From positions 806,001-870,000 of the forward strand of contig NZ_CP172056.1 of NCBI RefSeq assembly GCF_049860565.1: 64,000 nt of DNA. The letters are read 5' to 3'. Below are positions 60,753-64,000 of this stretch, piece by piece; positions within the stretch are counted from its first letter, which is position 1, and each line of letters begins with the position of its first letter. Origin of the DNA: Desulfitobacterium_A nosdiversum. Lineage in GTDB: Bacteria; Bacillota; Desulfitobacteriia; Desulfitobacteriales; Desulfitobacteriaceae. Both the position numbers and the translations under genes were made by a program. The notes under the pieces were generated by a model. The model did not search any database, was not told where the DNA came from, and saw only the letters and a list, made by a program, of their open reading frames with translations.

Positions 60753-61046
60753 ATGGCGTTTCAAGACAAAGAACTCGTTTGCAAGGACTGTGGAGCTACT
60801 TTTATTTTCACTGCCGGTGAGCAAGAATTTTATGCAGAAAAAGGATTCGAAAACGAACCACAACGCTGCCGTGAGTGCCGCAATTCTCGTAAAGCTGCCC
60901 GTAACAATTCTGAACCTCGTCAACGCGAAATGTACACCGTTGTTTGCGCAGAGTGCGGGGTAGAAACACAAGTACCATTTCAACCGACATCTGATCGTCC
61001 CGTTTATTGCCGTGAGTGCTACCAAAACCATCGTGTAGCTCGCTAA
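60753..61046 (+). CDS. Tandem zinc-ribbon protein (CxxC...CxxC family)
   Basis: A 97-residue cytoplasmic protein with two zinc-binding modules: KELVCKDCGATFIFTAGEQE...CRECRNSRKAARN (residues 7-50) and YTVVCAECGVETQVPF...YCRECYQNHR (residues 61-93). This matches the small zinc-ribbon family widespread in clostridia and Chloroflexi, function not established; basic residues after each module suggest nucleic acid binding (inference). It has its own promoter and a perfect-palindrome terminator, and is likely well expressed. Confidence 0.88.
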   Translation: MAFQDKELVCKDCGATFIFTAGEQEFYAEKGFENEPQRCRECRNSRKAARNNSEPRQREMYTVVCAECGVETQVPFQPTSDRPVYCRECYQNHRVAR

Positions 61047-61069
61047 TTGGTAATATACGCCGTATCATA

Positions 61070-61104
61070 TTAAGGCATTGGCTTAAGCCAATGCCTTTTA
61101 TTTT
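61070..61104 (+). terminator. Terminator after the zinc-ribbon gene
   Basis: A perfect 26-bp palindrome, AAGGCATTGGCTTAAGCC and complement, is followed by TTATTTTATTTTTT. Confidence 0.9.
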
Positions 61105-61144
61105 ATTTTTTATCATTTTTATTGATGTTTTTTCCATGTTCGTG

Positions 61145-61173
61145 TTGCATGAAGTTACAGTGCTTTGTATAAT
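61145..61173 (+). promoter_or_regulatory. Promoter of the amino acid ABC binding protein
   Basis: TTGCAT at 61145-61150 and TATAAT at 61168-61173 are separated by 17 bp. Confidence 0.7.
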
Positions 61174-61239
61174 TACGACATAAAGTTGAAACGGAATCAT
61201 AAAAGTTTAAGATTTAAAATTGAAAGGGGAATATTGAAA

Positions 61240-62028
61240 ATGAAAAAGTTTTTCAAAGTAGGCGTGGCCAGCCTAGTCGTGATGAGTTTGCTTGGCCTAT
61301 CAGGTTGTGGGGCAGCTCAAACTCCAAATGCTCCGGCACAGAATACAGGTGCAAAGGTACTTAAAGTAGGTTCCGACATTGCTTATGCTCCAATGGAATA
61401 TATGAATGCCCAACAGCAGCCGGAAGGTTTCGATATTGATCTGATGAACGCAGTTGGAAAAGATTTGGGCTATGAAGTAAAATTTGAAACAGGAACATTT
61501 GACGGTTTAATTCCTGCTTTAAATTCCGGAAAATATGACGCGGTTATTTCCGCAATGACAATTACTGAAGAACGTGCAAAAACGGTTAGATTCTCGGACA
61601 AATATTTCCAAGCAACTCAGAATATCGCCGTAAAACAAGGTTCCACGATTAAATCCGAAGCTGACCTCAAAGGAAAGAGAGTCGGAGTTCAAATGGGAAC
61701 AACAGGTCAAGAAGTTGTAGAAAAAATGGGAATGACTCCTAAAAAGTATGATACCGCGCCTGATGCTCTGAATGACCTGATCAATGGCGGAATTGATGCC
61801 GCTGTTATTGATTCTCCTGTTGTTGCTTATTTCATTAAACAAAATCCAGATAAGAAGATTATAACGATTCAAGGTAATTTTGCTAAAGAATATTACGGAA
61901 TTGCTGTAAAATTAGACAACAAGGATTTAGGCGATAAGATCAATGCTTCCTTGAAGAAACTTATGGATAACGGAGACTACAATAAGCTTTATCAAAAATG
62001 GTTCAACATGGAGGCTCCAAAACTTTAA
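61240..62028 (+). CDS. Polar amino acid ABC transporter, substrate-binding lipoprotein
   Basis: A 262-residue family 3 solute-binding protein, anchored outside the membrane. The lipobox is LLGLSGCGAAQ (Cys near residue 25). Binding-fold blocks are LKVGSDIAYAPMEYMNAQQ, EGFDIDLMNAVGKDLGYEV, DAVISAMTITEERAKTVRFS and YYGIAVKLDNKDLGDKIN. Such proteins bind polar amino acids such as Gln, Arg or Cys; the ligand is not predictable. ATG at 61240 after GAAAGGGGA. Confidence 0.94.
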   Translation: MKKFFKVGVASLVVMSLLGLSGCGAAQTPNAPAQNTGAKVLKVGSDIAYAPMEYMNAQQQPEGFDIDLMNAVGKDLGYEVKFETGTFDGLIPALNSGKYDAVISAMTITEERAKTVRFSDKYFQATQNIAVKQGSTIKSEADLKGKRVGVQMGTTGQEVVEKMGMTPKKYDTAPDALNDLINGGIDAAVIDSPVVAYFIKQNPDKKIITIQGNFAKEYYGIAVKLDNKDLGDKINASLKKLMDNGDYNKLYQKWFNMEAPKL

Positions 62029-62035
62029 TTTTACG

Positions 62036-62070
62036 AAAGTACCCGGTTTTACCGGGTATTTTTTTTGCCT
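62036..62070 (+). terminator. Terminator after the binding-protein gene
   Basis: TACCCGGT pairs with ACCGGGTA around TTT and is followed by TTTTTTTTG. It separates the binding-protein gene from the permease gene. Confidence 0.92.
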
Positions 62071-62176
62071 TTAATCGGTTAACCAAGTATTGTATAGATT
62101 TACAAGCCCTGCAGGATTATCAATACTTAAAGAAGCTTATTTAAAAAGAATATATTGAGTTTAGTTTTGATGTGTA

Positions 62177-62205
62177 TTGAATAATAGTTCATGAAAATGT
62201 ATAAT
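62177..62205 (+). promoter_or_regulatory. Second promoter, for the permease-ATPase genes
   Basis: TTGAAT at 62177-62182 and TATAAT at 62200-62205 are separated by 17 bp, about 85 bp before the permease start. Confidence 0.7.
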
Positions 62206-62288
62206 GTCCAAAGAATTGACACGCTTTTTTGTTTGTTACACATGTTCGACTTATTATTAGTCTCCCGAATCTTGAGAGGAGGATTTTC

Positions 62289-62966
62289 GTGGGATCGATC
62301 CGTTGGGATATTATGATACCGAGTTTAGGCCCCTTGCTTAAGGGTGCTCAGATTACCGTAGAGCTTACAGCCGGGGCTGTAGCCATTGGGATTGTGATTG
62401 GATTGGTGATGGCCTTAATGAGGCTGTCCGATAATAAGGTTCTTAAGGGAATTGCAATTTCTTATATCGATTTTCTAAGGGGAACACCGCTTCTTGTCCA
62501 AATTTTCCTCGCCTACTTTGGGTTTCCGCAGATTTTTGGGTTTACTCCTCCTGAAAATTATCAATATATCGCTGCGACTTTAGCGATGGGGCTGAATTCA
62601 GGAGCCTATATTGCCGAGATTTTTCGGGCGGGGATTCAATCGATTGATCGCGGACAATCCGAGGCAGCTCGTTCTTTAGGAATGACGCAAGGTCAGGCTA
62701 TGCGCTATATCATTTTGCCGCAAGCGTTTAAACGTGTTATTCCCCCGCTGGGCAATGAGTTCATTGCTTTGCTTAAAGACTCTTCCCTCGTTGCCTTAAT
62801 TGCTTTGGAAGATCTGATGTATTCCGGGAAAATTATTGTAGGAAGAACCTTTCAGCCTTTCCCGATTTATATTGAAGTCGCTTTGATTTACCTTGTCATG
62901 ACTTTGGTCCTTTCCCGTTTGGTCAGTTATACGGAAAGGAGGTTGGGCAAGAGTGATCTTCGTTAA
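62289..62966 (+). CDS. Polar amino acid ABC transporter permease
   Basis: A 225-residue membrane permease of the HisMQ type with about five helices. It has the ABC-permease EAA loop QSEAARSLGMTQGQAMRYII (near residue 130) that contacts the ATPase, and RGTPLLVQIFLAYFG. GTG at 62289 follows GAGAGGAGGATTTTC. It overlaps the ATPase gene by 14 bp. Alone it should form a homodimer. Confidence 0.94.
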   Translation: MGSIRWDIMIPSLGPLLKGAQITVELTAGAVAIGIVIGLVMALMRLSDNKVLKGIAISYIDFLRGTPLLVQIFLAYFGFPQIFGFTPPENYQYIAATLAMGLNSGAYIAEIFRAGIQSIDRGQSEAARSLGMTQGQAMRYIILPQAFKRVIPPLGNEFIALLKDSSLVALIALEDLMYSGKIIVGRTFQPFPIYIEVALIYLVMTLVLSRLVSYTERRLGKSDLR

Positions 62967-63672
62967 GAATTTGCATAAGTCCTTTGGCAAGCTTGAAGTT
63001 CTGAAAGGCATCGACTGCCATATTAAAGAAAAAGAAGTAGTTGTCGTTATTGGTCCGAGCGGTTCGGGAAAGAGTACTTTTCTAAGATGCTTAAACAAGT
63101 TGGAAGAGCCCACAAGCGGTGAAATTACAATTGATGGTATCCCGCTGAACTCAGAAACAAATGTCAATGCGATTCGTCGAGAGGTCGGAATGGTGTTTCA
63201 ACGCTTTAATCTTTTCCCGCATATGACTGCTTTACAAAATATTGTGCTTGCACCTTCGGTCGTACGCAAGACGAATAAGAAGGAAGCGGAAGAAGCAGCC
63301 TCGGAGCTTCTAAGAAAAGTGGGCCTGGCAGATAAGGCTGACGAATACCCTGACCGGCTTTCTGGGGGGCAGCAGCAGCGTGTAGCGATTGCTCGGGCAT
63401 TAGCCATGAAACCTAAAATTATGCTGTTTGATGAACCCACTTCAGCTCTTGACCCGGAAATGGTCGGCGAAGTTCTCGCAGTTATGAAGGATTTAGCACG
63501 TGAAGGAATGACCATGGTGGTTGTTACCCATGAAATGGGTTTTGCTCGTGAAGTGGGTGACCGGGTTATTTTTATGGATGAAGGGATTATCATGGAAGAG
63601 GGAGAACCTAATTCTGTCTTCGGCAATCCTCAGAATTCACGGACGAAATCTTTCCTGAGTAAAATTCTTTAG
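62953..63672 (+). CDS. Polar amino acid ABC transporter ATP-binding protein
   Basis: A 239-residue ATPase, GlnQ/HisP type. Motifs are VIGPSGSGKSTFLRC (Walker A, near residue 36), the Q-loop MVFQRFNLFPHMT, the signature LSGGQQQRVAIARAL, Walker B IMLFDEPTSALDPEMV and the H-loop VVVTHEMGFA. GTG after AAAGGAGGTTGGGCA. Its stop is followed by a 9-bp stem (AGGTATCGC with GCGATGCCT) without a T-run. Confidence 0.96.
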   Translation: MIFVKNLHKSFGKLEVLKGIDCHIKEKEVVVVIGPSGSGKSTFLRCLNKLEEPTSGEITIDGIPLNSETNVNAIRREVGMVFQRFNLFPHMTALQNIVLAPSVVRKTNKKEAEEAASELLRKVGLADKADEYPDRLSGGQQQRVAIARALAMKPKIMLFDEPTSALDPEMVGEVLAVMKDLAREGMTMVVVTHEMGFAREVGDRVIFMDEGIIMEEGEPNSVFGNPQNSRTKSFLSKIL

Positions 63673-63892
63673 GTATCGCCTGCAAGCAAGCGATGCCTAA
63701 ATGGCCAGCATATAAACCAGATGCTTTTGGATAAAGCCTTGATATAAAATCCGGGATTGTTGGCGTTCTCAGGAAGGAAATTGGTATTTTCTGTAGAATA
63801 TAAGCGTAGTTGCCAATATTGGATTAAAAGTAACAAAAAGCATTGTCATTATTGCTAACGTTACCTAACGCTTATAAGGTAGTGAATATCAA

Positions 63893-64000
63893 GTGAATAA
63901 GCTCTTAAATATCCATAATCAGGTTGAAGCTTTAGAGGCCGCAAATTCTAATTGTATTAAGGATATGTGGCTTCTATTACGTCCCAACCAATGGATTAAA
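63893..64000 (+). CDS. UbiA-family prenyltransferase, N-terminus (partial)
   Basis: The frame is open to the end of the window. Its visible end, MWLLLRPNQWIK, matches the start of UbiA-type membrane prenyltransferases, in particular decaprenylphosphoryl phosphoribosyltransferase-like proteins (LLRPxQWxKN). The start may be GTG 63893, after AAGGTAG, or ATG 63965. Only 36 codons are seen, so the call is provisional. Confidence 0.5.
   Translation, partial: MNKLLNIHNQVEALEAANSNCIKDMWLLLRPNQWIK

Noticed and set aside
1..64000. CRISPR arrays, tRNA/rRNA genes, insertion sequences or prophage
   Set aside because: No regularly spaced repeats, RNA gene signatures, transposase or integrase genes were seen on either strand.

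Overview
The window is a stretch of the core chromosome of a low-to-moderate GC, spore-forming Firmicute. Gene content and order suggest a Peptococcaceae-type clostridium close to Desulfosporosinus or Desulfitobacterium; that assignment is inference. Evidence is the sporulation and germination set (sleB-ypeB, spo0F, spoIID, spoIIQ, spoIIID), sigI-rsgI, frequent TTG and GTG starts behind strong AGGAGG-type ribosome binding sites, and a gene order that follows the Bacillus subtilis ywiB-argS-rpoE-pyrG-spo0F-fba-tal-glpX-rpmE-prfA-prmC-ywlC-D-E-F-G-glyA-upp-atp-murA-spoIID-spoIIQ-spoIIID-mbl backbone. I see no rRNA, tRNA, CRISPR array, insertion sequence or prophage.

Layout. 1-5.6 kb: end of an HtrA-type protease, rlmH, then small accessory genes (HxlR regulator, flavin-type PNPOx protein, MBL hydrolase, VOC protein), glnS and ybaK. 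5.7-13.9 kb: a small charged protein, a lysine riboswitch driving lysA, a stand-alone glutamate-synthase-like FMN protein, asnS, lepB and the sleB-ypeB germination pair. 14.1-26.1 kb: the ywiB-argS, rpoE, pyrG (with a promoter-terminator leader) and spo0F-fba-tal-glpX block, interrupted by a FemAB-like and an unusual Alr-like gene, ending with a LysM-M23 protein and rpmE. 26.3-36.2 kb: yqhQ-like, prfA, prmC, tsaC, mntP, ywlE, rpiB, ywlG, glyA, upp, comEB and wecB.

36.2-43.6 kb: a complete F1Fo ATP synthase operon (atpZ-like, atpI, BEFHAGDC). It is preceded by a long AT-rich leader holding a consensus-quality sigma-54 promoter motif, and has a strong hairpin between atpE and atpF. 43.8-49.3 kb: ywmB, murA, spoIID, spoIIQ, spoIIID and mbl. 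49.4-56 kb: a WecG/TagA glycosyltransferase, sigI-rsgI, a GT4 glycosyltransferase, fabZ and a polymerase/ligase-type membrane protein. 56-61 kb: a DUF2680-like secreted protein, an unrecognised exported protein, comFA, comFC and a zinc-ribbon protein. 61.2-63.7 kb: a polar amino acid ABC transporter. The window ends inside a UbiA-like gene.

Most of the window is conserved housekeeping and sporulation DNA. The points most worth checking are the sigma-54-like promoter before atp, the pyrG attenuator, two adjacent genes with apparent non-canonical start codons (CTG and ATT), the divergent Alr-like protein, and the FMN glutamate-synthase-like protein that lacks the iron-sulfur motif. No clearly new multi-gene system was found.
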